Counted from the first letter of the stretch, positions 1 to 15,574 are shown. The stretch: 64,000 nt of DNA from Unio delphinus (GCA_029339505.1 JAQISU010000348.1:2207501-2271500), one strand, 5' to 3'. Notes: generated from the sequence alone by a model not told the origin. A program made the numbers and translations.

Positions 1-639
1 TATTATTATTATTATATACAGATCGATTACATTCATTGGACAAAGTTGTATCTAATTCATGACTGGCATGTCATTCAATAGAAACAGTAACGTGTATTTC
101 ATGAACAGTGTTTTTTTCAATAAAAAGAGTTGTGTAATCAGCAGTGATTGTATTTAGTGGAAATATTTATGTCTAATACATGAGCAGTTTAACTACGGTG
201 TGCAGACAGTAACCAAGCTAAAACAGCGCAACTTACAGTATATATTCATAATAATCACTCGCTCATTTATATTCGACGCAAGTGTCCTTGAAATGCATTC
301 GAGTACAATTTAACTATAACCCCAAAATATAGAAGAAGTGATATTATTTCTTTACCATTTAAAAATTGATCCAGAACTTGCGAAAGTTGACACAAAGAAT
401 TACGAGAAAATGCATATCATCAGTGATCGAGGTTAAACATATAATGCATCTTGAACAAAACTCAATACAGATACGTGATTTGTGCCGATATGTTGATTCA
501 TTCACCGTTTATAATTAAAAAAAACTCATTAGAAAAGCTAATAGCTACCTCGTTTGAAAGCTCGAAATGGAGGCAGAAATTGTCTTAGTGAGGATTTTTT
601 TTTAACATAGCTTTAACAATTTTAGTCATATTGAGTCAT
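1..639. other. AT-rich host DNA, no gene seen
   Basis: AT-rich sequence opening with a short TTA microsatellite. No coding frame with family signatures, RNA gene or ordered repeat was recognised here. Confidence 0.5.
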
Positions 640-855
640 ATCGCTGTGATGTCAGCAGTGTGGCAGTTTCTAATAATGCCTTGCACTGGGTCATCATGCA
701 ACATCTTGTCCCACCCAGTCACATTATCCTGACACCAGGCCGACCAGCAACACTAACCTCATAATACCACTTTTATAATTCTTTGGTATGTCTCGTTTGG
801 GTGATCGTACTCGCATCCCATGCGTACTCTCTAACAACTAGGCCACATGAGCGGA
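640..855 (-). repeat. tRNA-headed SINE, reversed copy
   Basis: Read on the minus strand, this starts with a degenerate tRNA-like head (TGGCCTAGTTGTTAGAG, near 850) and continues into a core containing GGTGTCAGGATAATGTGACT and GGGTGGGACA. The same head and core occur on the plus strand at about 61535-61795, so two dispersed copies support a SINE family. The style (tRNA head plus conserved core) resembles SINEs widespread in molluscs; the family name was not checked. Confidence 0.7.
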
Positions 856-1336
856 TGAAGGCAACAATCAAGGAAACATGTAAGTCAAAACGACAAAGAA
901 AGAAATTCTTGTTGAAACTCTATCTTTTAGAGGAGGACGACGAGGTTAAATAGCATCGATGCATATTATAACCTAAATGAAAAACAGAATGAATCAAGCA
1001 ATATAGACGACAATATAGAACAAGTGAAACAGACATATAGAAACCAAACGAGTATCACGACAAAACACGGTAAACATTGCACATAAATTGAAGCTGATAA
1101 TGAATATTTATGTAGCTCTGAACGTAAAACAATTGACAAATTAAAATCAAAATGTAAAAAGATAAGGTATACTAATTAAAAAGATTATTCCGTGTCTTGG
1201 TACCATGCTACATCTATTGTATCAGCAAAACAGACCTCGACGGACACTGGCTCTGTACTCAATGTAGAAACGTACTTAAAAATCCGAGAATTGTCTTGGC
1301 TTCGATAAAGTAATTACATGCTAATACAACAGTCAT

Positions 1337-2130
1337 TTGAAACCAAATACAAACTCCGTCACACAATGTGGAATCAAAATTTTTAAATATAAACTACCAA
1401 ATATCCAGTATCCGAAATTGCAACTGGAAGAAATCAAACAGCAAACATTAGATGCAAGACTTGAATATGAAAACATTTGTATTACTGAACACAACACAAA
1501 ACGTAGTCGAATCGACAAAAAACTAATGCAAAGAAAACAAGCTCGGAACACAACATGGCAACTAGTCAGACAGACAGGGGTACATCAGGAACTGACAAAC
1601 CAATGTTACAATATGAAACTTTACAAAATGTCTCAGGCAGGTCAAAATCTATTTAGTCATTTTACAAAACCACCAGAACTTACCATGATTACCCTCTCTT
1701 CTCTCCTGAAAGGACTAAGCACCAGAAGACTTGCACGTGATGCCCATTTAAAATCATGTTCTGGCGCCACATTTGACAGTCTCAAAACAGAACTGAATAA
1801 CCTTGACCTCAATAAATACCATACAGTTATTGTCCAAAGTATGCCAAAATGACGATGATGGAACTAAATAAGTTTGAAATCTAATTCAAGTTACTTATCA
1901 GCCAGTTGCTCGTACAGGTAGATACGTTCGTTTTATCTGGCCTTATTCCAAGACGAGACGTGTAGATGATGTAGTAATATTACATATTGGTAAACATTGG
2001 CAGATCCTACTATACATATCAAACCAAGACACCTTTTTGCTAGCGTATGGTCAGCCACTATCAACTTTTTTTCACTCTGACCTGATTCATCTGAGAGATA
2101 CGGGCACAGCAAAGCTATTGAAAAAGATGC
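1337..2130 (+). pseudogene. decayed LINE ORF1-like region
   Basis: An open frame at 1337-1852 and frame-shifted continuations to about 2130 resemble the first ORF of CR1/Jockey-like LINEs: a Cys/His-poor N-terminal part, then a segment resembling an SGNH-esterase type domain. The segment ending near 1850 (LNKYHTVIVQ) resembles the strand preceding the GTND block, and 2060-2130 (HSDLIHLRDTGTAKLL) resembles the DGxHLSxxG block. The reading frame is broken and the catalytic blocks are damaged. The assignment rests on pattern memory and on the endonuclease remnant just downstream. Confidence 0.45.
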
Positions 2131-2744
2131 ACAATGTACTTAAATCAAAATCTACCAACGTGCGTCTGCACTACCCACCTACGCAATAGCATCATTGGCA
2201 ACAGAAAAGCGTCAAAGGTGCAATGCAAGCTCGTAATGGCTCTGAACAGAACCAACATGCACCGAATACATTGCATGGTTATCGAAGCAGTCTCAATTGC
2301 AATATTAAGTTTTAGAAATGGGAGACATCGAAAAAACGATAGTACGTACATGTCCGATGAGATGCACCCAACTATATATAATTATACAGATTTGGTACAT
2401 CAGTCTCGATACAATGATGATAAGATATGAACAGCAGTATATGCACATCAGTCAAAAAAAGTATTTGTTATGATTGTGTTACTGTCCGAAGTACTACAAT
2501 AGAACCTGTCTTGATAGAAAATCTCTTCTGCCAAACAAAGATGTTCCAAGACAGATTCTCCCTCATGACAGGTCACAACACAATATAATCGAAAACTGTC
2601 AGTAGAGAACCTGATATCTCAAGATAAGTGGCCTCCCATAGCAGTGATATATAAAGTTTCAGTGTCACTTCCTCTAGCTCGGAAATAGATAATAAGGCAG
2701 TCCTCAATTCTACCTATACTGGGAAAATTAACATTACAATTCAT

Positions 2745-3620
2745 TTGCTACAGAATGAAAGGTTTGCAACTTATCGACCTCAATGCGAAACTATCTTACC
2801 AAATATCAATGGACTAAGACTTGCAATACATAATGAATCATACGTTTCATTATTTGGCCTTTGCGAAACGTTTCGAGACTGCAATGTACCTGACTGTGAT
2901 ATTTCTATTAAAAAAGTATTCTTTATTGGAAGAAGACACCGAAGACAAATCATCAGAGGAGAGACAGTCATGTACGTATCAAACAGCTTAACAAACAAAT
3001 CAATAATTGACTTCAAAATATCAACTGTAGAATTAATATGGATCAAGTTAAGTAACCCAATAGTACCGACCTCCAAACTCATCATCGTTTGTCTTACCAA
3101 TTTGAACTTGAGGTTGCTTTAGATTTCAACAACGATGTTATTTTTATGGGATACTTGAATTAAGATTTCCTCTTTGATACTTACATTAAATGGATACATA
3201 TGATAAAACTGCACGACCTTAAACTGGTGATCGATACTAGTATTTCGACACTGATCGAACGTCTCTACCCTAAACAGCGGAGTGCAAAGATTAACAATTT
3301 ACTCCAGTATGCAATACCGATTAAAAAATTTGTTGCAAATTGATTCCTCTCTGAACTATTTCAAAAGTTTAGTTTTATTTTCTCTAATGTAGATCCAGAT
3401 TAGGAATTGTCTATCTTCAAGGACTGTTATCTTACTGTCATAAACAAACACGCTCCCATATTAATCAAACTAACGATTAAACCACATACTAAATTCACCG
3501 ATGAGCAACATAAATGAAACTACTATCATTAATATAAAGTGTTTACAAATTATCATTTATGGCCGAACAAAGTAAACTCACTCATTATAAAACGTAAGCG
3601 CTCTTTTTTGCAAAAAACCG
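2745..3620 (+). pseudogene. decayed LINE endonuclease (EEP-type) remnant
   Basis: The frame 2745-3122 carries endonuclease-like blocks in order: NINGLRLAIHNES, LFGLCETFRDCNVPD (the LTETFLD block), an RG..VMYVSNSL block and a LIWIKLSNP block. After a frame change, DFNNDVIFMG near 3125 corresponds to the GDFN block. This order is typical of the apurinic endonuclease domain of CR1/Jockey-type LINEs. Several catalytic residues are changed and stops interrupt the frame, so it is dead. It probably belongs with the ORF1-like remnant just upstream. Confidence 0.6.
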
Positions 3621-4689
3621 TTGCCTCAGATGATAATAGATCCGTCTGAAAATACTCAGTAAATTCAACAAAACATGTACTTCTGACACCATGTGAAATT
3701 AAAGTTAATGGCAAATGTTAAAAAACTGAACACAAACATGCAAATAAACTGAAGCTCTGTTTTATTAATGTTTCCCAAATAGGTTTAATTTTACAGAGCC
3801 TAACATAGACAAACTTATTATTTTCGAGAACGAATGTGTTTATGTCATTGCAAGTTTCAAATGCCCCCCCCCCAATTATAATTTCTGAAAGTATTGATCT
3901 TAAAACAGGCACTAACACATCAGATGGAATTCATCCTAAAATCAGGTTTTATTTTAAAGAAGAAGTTAAATTTAATATCATGTCTTGTACATTTCATTGA
4001 AATTAACAAAAGTATTAGCAGTTCATAAAGGAAGTAAAATGGTTTCGCATTTTTGCAATGGCGAACCATCATAGATGCGCCATGGAGAAGACGTTCAATA
4101 CTTGTTCAATCTTTAAACGTAATACGGAATGACGCTTTGTTTACATTCAACAGGATATGATAAAAGGTGAGAATTAAAATTCTCAGTCTATGTTTAAGAA
4201 TTTCACTTTTTAATTAGAATATTCTCCTTTCAAGATTTATACCAGTACATTATTAACTCTTTCAAAATGCATGTGAAATGTTGTAAACACAAATTCTGTG
4301 AAGTTTAGTAAAATACAAAGGCCTGTGACCATTTTCACAAGCGCAAGAGTTTTATGTCTTTCGTAACATTTGACTATTATTCAGTGTACTTTATTTCTGT
4401 TTTCACACAGGTGTTTGTTAACACAACTTGTTTTTTCCCCAACATAATCATTTAAGTGGCACATTGCATGACATGCAAATAATGTTAGCAATAATATCCT
4501 TGATTAATCTACATATTACATTATTGAAATCGTTCATGAACACAATTGGAAAATGTCATACAGCTACCTTTGCCGTATGAAAATTTATCTAAGTTGTAAT
4601 CAGAATCACCTTGGCATCAATTCACTTTTTCTCTTTGATATGACACATTAACAGAGGCAACACATGAAACAGACACAGGATGTCCAGTG
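3621..4689. other. AT-rich host DNA, no gene seen
   Basis: AT-rich sequence between the LINE remnant and the satellite, with a C9 run near 3866-3874. No supported gene. Confidence 0.5.
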
Positions 4690-7600
4690 AATGTGACCCC
4701 ATGAAAGAGACTGACTCTCGGAAGGGAATCACTCCGCTTAAAATACGCACAACTCTTGTCTAATGAACGCAATCAATCAAACAACTCTGTATAATGAATG
4801 AAATCGCAACCCATGAAATACAAAACAACTCTAATGACATATCTGTTACTAATGAATGCGATTATTGATCATAAATAACGAGAAAATGACATCTCTGTCT
4901 AATGAATGCAATCACTACCCACGGGAAATCCACACTTCTGTTCAATTAATGCAATCAGGGATCATGAGACAGACACATCTCTGTCTAACGAATAAAATCA
5001 CCTATTATATACCAGACACAACTCTGTATAATGAATGGAATCACTGCTTATGAGACCGACACAGATCTATCTCACGAATGCAATTACTGCTTTTGTAATA
5101 GACACAATTCTGTATCATAAATGCAGTCACTGCTGATGTAAGACACACAACTCTGTCTAATGAATATAATCACTGCCAATGTGACCAACATAACTCTGTC
5201 TAATGAATTCAATCACCTATTATGTAATAGACACAACTCTGTCTAATGAATGGAATATCTCATCATGTCATAGCCAAAACTGTCTATGCAATTACTGCTT
5301 TTGTAATAGACACAATTCTGTCTCATGAATGGAATATCTCATCATGTCATAGACACAACTCATCCAATGAATGGAATATCTCATCATGTCATAGACACAA
5401 CTCTGTCTAATGAATGCAATTACTGCTTTTGTAATAGACAAAACTCAGTCTCATGAATGGAATATCTCATCATGTCATAGTCACAACTCATCTAATGAAT
5501 GAAAAATCTCATCATGTCATAGACATAACTCATCTAATGAATGGAATATCTCATCATGTCATAGACACAACTCTGTCTAATGAATGCAATTACTGCTTTG
5601 TAATAGACACAACTCTGTCTCGTGAATGGAATATCTCATCATGTCATAGACACAACTCATCTAATGAATGCAATATCTCATCATGTCATAGACACAACTC
5701 ATCTAATGAATGGAATATCTCATCATGTCATAGACACAACTCTGTCTAAAGAATGCAATTACTGCTTTTGTAATAGACACAACTCTGTCCCATGAATGGA
5801 ATATTTCATCATGTCATATAGATGACTCATCTGATGAATGAAATATCTCATCATGTCAAAGACACTACTCATCTAATGAATGAAATATCTCATCATGACA
5901 TAGACACAACTCTGTCTAATGAATGGAATATCTCATCATGTCATAGACATGACTCATCTAATAAATGGAATATCTCATCATGTCATAGACACAACTCTGT
6001 CTAATGAATGGAATATCTCATCATGTCATAGACATAGCTCATCTAATGAATGGAATATCTCCTCATGTCATGGACACAACTCATCTAATGAATGCAATTA
6101 CTGCTTTTGTAATAGACACAACTCTGTCTCATGAACGGAATACCTCATCATGTCATAGAAACAACTCTGTCTAATGAATGCAATTACTGCTTTTCTAATA
6201 GACACAACTCTGTCTCATGAATGGAATATCTCATCATGTCATAAACACAACTCATCTAATGAATGCAATTATTGCTTTTGTAATAGATACAACTCTGTCT
6301 TGTGAATGGAATATATCTTCATGTCATAGACACAAATCATCTGATGAATGAAATATCTCATCAGGTCATAGACACAACTCCTCTAATGAATGGAATATCT
6401 CATCATGTCATAGACACAACTCATTTAATGAATAAAATATCTCATCATGTCATAGACATAACTCATCTAATGAATGGAATATCTCATCATGTCATAGACA
6501 CAACTCTGTCTAATGAATGCAATTACTGCTTTGCAATAGACACAACTCTGTCTCGTGAATGGAATATCTCATCATGTCATAGAAACAACTCATCTGATGA
6601 ATGAAATATCTCATCATGTCATAGACACAACTCATCTAATGAATGGAATATCTCATCATGCCATAGACATAACTCATCTAATGAATGGAATATCTCTTCA
6701 TGTCATAGTCACAACTCTATCTAATGAATGCAATTACTGTTTTTGTTATAGACACAACTCTGTCTCATGAATGGAATATCTCATCATGTCATAGACACAA
6801 CTCATCTAATGAATGCAATATCTCATCATGTCATAGACACAACTCATCTAATGAATGGAATATCTCATCATGTCATAGACACAACTCTGTCTAAAGAATG
6901 CAATTACAGCTTTTGTAATAGACACAACTCTGTTCCATGAATGGAATATTTCATCATGTCAAATAGATGACTCATCTAATGAATGAAATATCTCATTATG
7001 TCAAAGACACTACTCATCTAATGAATGAAATATTTCATCATGACATAGACACAACTCATCTAATGAATGGAATATCTCATCATGTCATAGACACAACTCT
7101 GTCTAAAGAATGCAATTACAAATTTTGTAATAGACACAACTCTGTCCCATGAATGGAATATTTCATCATGTCAAATAGATGACTCATCTAATGAATGAAA
7201 TATCTCATTATGTCAAAGACACTACTCATCTAATGAATGAAATATTTCATCATGACATAGACATAACTCATCTAATGAATGGAATATCTCCTCATGACAT
7301 AGACACAACTCATCTAATGAATGCAATTACTGCTTTTGTAATAGACACAACTCTGTCTCATGAATGGAATACCTCATCATGTCATAGACACAACTCTGTC
7401 TAATGAATGCAATTACTGCTTTTGTAATAGACACAATTCTGTCTCATGAATGGAATATTTCATCATGTCATAAACACAACTCATCTAATGAATGCAATTA
7501 TTGCTTTTGTAATAGACACAACTCTGTCTTGTGAATGGAATATATCTTCATGTCATAGACACAAATCATCTGATGAATGAAATATCTCATCAGGTCATAG

Positions 7601-10600
7601 ACACAACTCCTCTAATGAATGAAATATCTCATCATGTCATAGACACAACTCATTTAATGAATAAAATATCTCATCATGTCATAGATATAACTCATGTAAT
7701 GAATGGAATATCTCATCATGTCATAGACACAACTCTGTCTAATGAATGGAATATCTCATCATGCCATAGACATAACTCATCTAATGAATGGAATATCTCT
7801 TCATGTCATAGAAACAACTCTATCTAATGAATGCAATTACTGTTTTTGATATAGACACAACTCTGTCTCATGAATGGAATATCTCATCATGTCATAGACA
7901 CAACTCTGTCTAATGAATGCAATTACTTTTTTTGGAATAGACACAACTCTGTCTCATGAATGGAATATCTCATCATGTCATAAACACAACTCTGTCTATT
8001 GAATGTAATAACTGCTTTTGTAATAGACACAACTTGGTCACATGAATAGAATATCTCATCATGTCATAGACACAACTCTGTCTATTGAATGTAATTACTG
8101 CGTTTGTAATAGAAACAACTCTGTCTCATGAATGGAATATCTCATCATGTCATAGACACAACTAATCTAATGAATTGAATTTCTCATCATGTCATAGACA
8201 TAACTCATCCTATGAATGGATTATCTCATGATGTCATTGACACAACTCTGTCTAATGAATGCAATTACTGCTTTTGTAATAGACACAACTCTGTTTCATG
8301 AATGGAACATCTCATCATGTAATAGACACAACTCATCTAATGAATGGAATATCTCATCATGTCATAGAAATGACTCATCTAATAAATGGAATATCTCATC
8401 ATGTCATAGACACAACTCTGTCTAATGAATGAAATATCTCATCATGCCATAGACATAACTCATCTAATGAATGGAATATCTCCTCATGTCATAGACACAA
8501 CTCATCTAATGAATGCAATAACTGCTTTTGTAATAGACACAACTCTATCTCATGAATGGAATATCTCATCATGTCATAAACACAACTCATCTAATGAATG
8601 CAATAATTGCTTTTGTAATAGACACAAATCTGTCTCATGAATGGAATACCTCATCATGTCATAGACACAACTCTGTCTAATGAATGCAATTACTGGTTTG
8701 TAATAGACACAACTCTGTCTCATGAATGGAATATCTAATCATGTCATAAACACAACTCATCTAATAAATGCAATTATTGCTTTTGTAATACACACAACTC
8801 TGTCTTGTGAATGGAATATATCTTCATGTCATTGACACAAATTATCTGATGAATGAAATATCTCATCAGGTCATAGACACAACTCCTCTAATGAATGGAA
8901 TATCTCATCATGTCATAGACACAACTCATTTAATGAATAAAATATCTCATCATGTCATAGACATAACTCATCTAATGAATGGAATATCTCATCATGTCAT
9001 AGACACAACTCTGTCTAATAAATGCAATTACTGCTTTATAAAAGACACAACTCTGTCTCGTGAATGGAATATCTCATCATGTCATAGAAACAACTCATCT
9101 GATGACTGAAATATCTCATCATGTCATAGACACAACTCATCTAATGAATGGAATATCTCATCATGCCATAGACATAACTCATCTAATGAATGGAATATCT
9201 CTTCATGTCATAGTCACAACTCTATCTAATGAATGCAATTACTGTTTTTTGTAATAGACACAACTCTGTCTCATGAATGGAATATCTCATCATGTCATAG
9301 ACACAACCCCGTCTAATGAATGCAATTACTTTTTTTGGAATAGACACAACTCTGTCTCATGAATGGAATATCTCGTCATGTCAGAAACACAACTCTGTCT
9401 ATTGAATGTAATTACTGCTTTTGAAATAGACACAACTCTGTCTTGTGAATGGAATATATCTTCATGTCATAGACACAAATCATCTGATGAATGAAATATC
9501 TCATCAGGTCATAGACTCAACTCCTCTAATGAATGGAATATCTCATCATGTCATAGACACAACTCATTTAATGAATAAAATATCTCATCATGTCGTAGAT
9601 ATAACTCATGTAATGAATGGAATATCTCATCATGTCATAGACACAACTCTGTCTAATGAATGGAATATCTCATCATGCCGTAGACATAACTCATCTAATG
9701 AATGGAATATCTCTTCATGTCATAGACACAACTCTATCTAATGAATGCAATTACTGTTTTTGTTATAGACACAACTCTGTCTCATCAATGGAATATCTCA
9801 TCATGTCATAGACACAACTCTGTCTAATGAATGCAATTACTTTTTTTGGAATAGACACAACTCTGTCTCATGAATGGAATATCTCATCATGTCATAAACA
9901 CAACTCTGTCTATTGAATGTAATTTCTGCTTTTGTAATAGACACAACTCGGTCTCATGAATGGAATATCTCATCATGTCATAGACACAACTCTGTCTATT
10001 GAATGTAATTACTGCGTTTGTAATAGAAACAACTCTGTCTCATGAATGGAATATCTCATCATGTCATAGACACAACTCATCTAATGAATGGCATTTCTCA
10101 TCATGTCATAGACATAACTCATCCTATGAATGGATTATCTCATGATGTCATTGACACAACTCTGTCTAATGAATGCAATTACTGCTTTTGTAATAGACAC
10201 AACTCTGTTTCATGAATGGAATATCTCATCATGTCATAGACACAACGAATCTAATGAGTGGAATATCTCATCATGTCATAGACATAACTCATCTAATGAA
10301 TGGAATATCTCATGATGTCATAGACAAAACTCTGTCTAATGAATGCAATTACTGCTTTTGTAATAGACACAACTCTGTCTTGTGAATGGAATATATCTTC
10401 ATGTCATAGACACAAATCATCTGATGAATGAAATATCTCATCAGGTCATAGACACAACTCCTCTAATGAATGGAATATCTCATCATGTCATAGACACAAC
10501 TCATTTAATGAATAAAATATCTCATCATGTCATAGACATAACTCATCTAATGAATGGAATATCTCATCATGTCATAGACACAACTCTGTCTAATGAATGC

Positions 10601-12880
10601 AATTACTGCTTTGTAATAGACACAACTCTGTCTCGTGAATGGAATATCTCATCATGTCATAGACACAACTCATCTAATGAATGGAATGTCTCATCATGCC
10701 ATAGACATAACTCATCTAATGAATGGAATATCTCTTCATGTCATAGTCACAACTCTATCTAATGAATGCAATTACTGTTTTTGTTATAGACACAACTCTG
10801 TCTCATGAATGGAATATCTCATCATGTCATAGACAAAACTCTGTCTAATGAATGCAATTACTTTTTTTGGAATAGACACAACTCTGTCTCATGAATGGAA
10901 TATCTCATGATGTCATAAACACAACTCTGTCTATTGAATGTAATTACTGCTTTTGTAATAGACACAACTCGGACTCATGAATGGAATATCTCATCATGTC
11001 ATAGACACAACTCTGTCTATTGAATGTAATTACTGCGTTTGTAATAGAAGCAACTCTGTCTCATGAATGGAATATCTCATCATGTCATAGACACAACTCA
11101 TCTAATGAATGGAATTTCTCATCATGTGATAGACATAACTCATCCTATGAATGGATTATCTCATGATGTCATTGACACAACTCTGTCTAATGAATGCAAT
11201 TACTGCTTTTGTAATAGACACAACTCTGTTTCATGAATGGAATATCTCATCATGTCATAGACACAACGAATCTAATGAGTGGAATATCTCATCATGTCAT
11301 AGACATAACTCATCTAATGAATGGAATATCTCATGATGTCATAGACAAAACTCTGTCTAATGAATGCAATTACTGCTTTTGTAATAGACACAACTCTGTC
11401 TCATGAATGGAATATCTCATCATGTCATAAACACAACTCATCTAATGAATGCAATTATTACTTTTGTAATAGACACAACTCTGTCTTGTGAATGGAATAT
11501 ATCTTCATGTCATAGACACAAATCATCTGATGAATGAAATATCTCATCAGGTCATAGACACAACTCCTCTAATGAATGGAATATCTCATCATGTCATAGA
11601 CACAACTCATTTAATGAATAAAATATCTCATCATGTCATAGACATAACTCATCTAATGAATGGAATATCTCATCATGTCATAGACACAACTCTGTCTAAT
11701 AAATGCAATTACTGCTTTGTAATAGACACAACTCTGTCTCGTGAATGGAATATCTCATCATGTCATAGAAACAACTCATCTGATGAATGAAATATCTCAT
11801 CATGTCATAGACACAACTCATCTAATGAATGGAATATCTCGTCATGCCATAGACATAACTCATCTAATGAATGGAATATCTCTTCATGTCATAGTCACAA
11901 CTCTATCTAATGAATGCAATTACTGTTTTTGTAATAGACACAACTCTGTCTCATGAATGGAATATCTCATCATGTCATAGTCACAACTCTGTCTATTGAA
12001 TGTAATTACTGCGTTTGTAATAGAAACAACTCTGTCTCATGAATGGAATATCTCATCATGTCATAGACACAACTCATCTAATGAATGGAATTTCTCATCA
12101 TGTCATAGACAGAACTCATCCTATGAATGGATTATCTCATGATGTCATTGACACAACTCTGTCTAATGAATGCAATTACTGCTTTTGTAATAGACACAAC
12201 TCTGTTTCATGAATGGAATATCTCATCATGTCATAGACACAACTCATCTAATGAGTGGAATATCTCATCATGTCATAGACATAACTCATCTAATGAATAT
12301 AATATCTCATCATGCCATAGACATAACTCATCTAATGAATGGAATATCTCATGATGTCATAGACAAAACTCTGTCTAATGAATGCAATTACTGTTTTTAT
12401 AATAGACACAACTCTGGCTCATGAATGGAATATCTTATCATGTCATAGACATAACATATCTAATGAATGGAATATCTCATCATGTCATAGACACAACTCT
12501 GTCTAATGAATGCAATTACTTCTTTTGTAATAGATACAACTCTGTCTCATGAGTGGAATATCTGATCATGTCATAGACACAACTTTGTCTAATGAATGCA
12601 ATTAGTGCTTTTGTAATAGACATAACTCTGTCTCATGAATGGAATATCTCATCATGTCATAGACACAACTCTGTCTCATGAATGCAATTACTGCTTTTGT
12701 AATAGACACAGCTCTGTCTCATGAATGGAATATCTCATCATGTCATAGACACAACTCATCTAATGAATGGAATATCTCATCATGTAATAGGCACAACTCA
12801 GTCTAATGAATGGAATATCTCATCATGTCATAGACACAACTCTGTCTAATGAATGCAATCGCTGCATTTGAAATTGACAC
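4690..12880. repeat. 42/43-bp satellite array with higher-order repeats
   Basis: Two alternating monomers fill about 8.2 kb. Type A (42 bp) reads around GGAATATCTCATCATGTCAT followed by AGACACAACTCATCTAATGAAT. Type B (43 bp) reads around GCAATTACTGCTTTTGTAAT followed by AGACACAACTCTGTCTCATGAAT. The first ~500 bp is a divergent edge. Larger blocks recur: a variant run with ATATCTTCATGTC starts near 6302, 7531, 8807, 9445, 10382 and 11488, and a GATTATCTCATGATGTC variant recurs at 8216, 10130, 11151 and 12127. Because 42 is a multiple of three, many long frames stay open; they encode 14-residue repeats and are artefacts. Confidence 0.95.
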
Positions 12881-13505
12881 ATCTTTGTTTTTAACAAAAT
12901 AACCGGGTGGGATTTTCGAATTCACAACAAAATACTTTTGAAGATGATATCGATACAATGTTTAATAATGAATGAATTGAATGAGCAATTAAATTATGAA
13001 AACGTGCGTGTATATGTAATGCAAATATTGGATTAATGACATAATAAAATACAAATGTAAAGAAGAACAATACTAACAAATTACAAAAAAACTCACAAGG
13101 TGTAAATGATTCACGGTGTCTAAAAATGGAAAGATTTATATAATTTAGTCAGCTAGCTAGCAATATAGAGTTTTACTCATGTTGTATAATGAATTCACTC
13201 ATAGTAAAACTATGCCACCGAAAAAGGACATATATAAAGCTTATCTTTTGAATCCCGATAAATACCATGCCCATTATGAATCCAAAGACTAGCATAACGT
13301 TACAAGATTACATGCAAGGAGATACACTCCGTAGTCAGAACACTTATTTCAGCTCCACGGCTGCAAAAGTTCAGCTTTACAGCTTGCACCACGTAGCCAC
13401 TGTGGACTCCCCAGACAGCTCTACACTTTCCTGACACTAGACTCCGGACAACACCAGACACTCCAGATACTGGACAGCTGAAAATATATACAATACCGTG
13501 TACTA

Positions 13506-13507
<2 letters not shown>

Positions 13508-13588
<81 letters not shown>
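13508..13588. repeat. (TA)n microsatellite
   Basis: About 80 bp of uninterrupted TA dinucleotides. Confidence 0.97.
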
Positions 13589-13590
<2 letters not shown>

Positions 13591-15256
13591 CACTGGTATA
13601 AATACGTTAGACACGGTCAATTATATAGATTATATTATCTCACCGGCACAATAATTAAAAAACTACCAGTTCAGAAATAAACTTAACTCTGCTCGATAAG
13701 AATCCTACTGTACTAACATTTCGTTAAAATGTAGCCTTATATTATTGATTTAAATCCTAAGTCGTAAACAAGAATCTAAACGTGGGCATCATTCTACGTA
13801 AAACCAAAGCGACTCAACATGCCAAAAATTCACGTGGTAGTACAATAGCAATATGTTATATGCAAGAAATGAATAAGCTTATATACATCTAAAGCTGGAG
13901 ATGTGCTAGTCCTTATAGTATACCGCTGACTAACAAGACAATCCGTAATGTAAACAGCTTTACATGCGGTGAGGTATTTATACACAGATATTTTCTGTGC
14001 ATTGAAGGCATTCAGTTCATCTCATCAACAGCACTTCACAGTTCTGGATGGACCGAACTCACTATTTTGAAATACGATAAAATATACATTATTCACCATC
14101 GGGTATCGCTGTACTCCAAAAACGAAACTTTAGTACACGAATTTGATAAATAAATAAAAATGGTTTATATAAGTCCATGACATAGGCTACGAGAAGTGAT
14201 AACTCCTCACATTAAATTATGACAAACTGATGACTTTATAATGTTACTACTCGATGGTCACACACTTAATAACAGAAAAGAAGCATTAACAAGCAAGTTT
14301 TGTAAAATTTAACAAATAATTTAAGTATTTTTTCTGATAAATAAAAATGTGAGAGAAATTTACATCATAATGAAGTGAATCTAAATTAGTTCTTCTAAAG
14401 TTCCTAAAAAAATGAAAAGTCCCTTATAGTTTTCAATACTGGAATGTACTGGTGCTCCAAGAACCGTGACGTTGTCAACCAATGGAAAACCACAGAGACC
14501 ATATCCCGTCAGTCACTGAGAAACTGCGCAATAGGTGCCATTTTAGATCTTATTATTACGATTATTAGTACTAACTGAAGACACGTTCGTAAACATCTAT
14601 TTATAAGGTCTGCACAGTTTACGTTTCGAATAAATTCAAATCTCGGTACAATTATAGCAATATATGCTCTCTACAGTTTACAATTATAAATTAAAATTAC
14701 GAAATAGATAAAACCATTGGCCAGGAGTTACCCCAAAAATGTCGATATACATAGCATAACAAGTCCACTTCAAATGTCCTGTGGTGTCTTTGTAATTCTA
14801 AGAGAGAAAAACAATGATTATTATTATGATGACCTATTGTTCCATATTCATAGACTGTGCAAGCTGTAATATGAATGATCTAGGCAAATACACTTCTATT
14901 TTGCAAGAGGACGCATTCCGTGATGGATTATTATATTTTAGAATTTTCCGGTTGAAATTATACTCACGTGAGCAATAATTACACGTAGGTGAGCTATGCC
15001 ATTAAATTCCCCCGACACTTCTATACTACCAATGAGACATTTGGTTCAATGACCGGTCTACATTTGGATCACGATTTCTGATAAGGTTAGATGACAAGCA
15101 AAGAGTCAAATCATGCAACATACGTAGATGATAGCTATATATAGAGATTTGAAACATGTACACATATTCAAATTAAATTTGTACTACATCTAATCGACTC
15201 AGGCTGGAGTTTATATGTATACAGATCATAAGTTCATGACCTTAATAGATAAACAC

Positions 15257-15296
<40 letters not shown>

Positions 15297-15480
15297 GTTA
15301 TATAACCCATTCTTTACATGCAAAGGGAGTCGCTTGCTAGAGAAACATGGGTAAGATTTTATATTTTTAAATAGAATACTTTATATCTTTTACGACCGAA
15401 ATTATTTTGAACAAATATGTACCATCTAAGAAAATCTTTATTAACAAATGAAACTATGCCTAACACAACAAATGAAACTT

Positions 15481-15495
15481 TCTCTCTCTGTCTGT

Positions 15496-15571
<76 letters not shown>
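15481..15571. repeat. (TC)n microsatellite
   Basis: About 90 bp of TC dinucleotides with one short interruption near 15490-15500. Confidence 0.97.

Positions 15572-15574
<3 letters not shown>

Noticed and set aside
5453..12424. Many open frames of 60-126 residues in the satellite
   Set aside because: They repeat the 14-residue translation of a 42-bp monomer, start and stop at monomer variants, and show no splice or promoter context.
4690..12880. Possible CRISPR-like array
   Set aside because: The repeats are contiguous without unique spacers and the locus is eukaryotic.
13300..13620. Open frame of 106 residues on the minus strand
   Set aside because: It runs through a (TA)n microsatellite; the Ile-Tyr run is an artefact.
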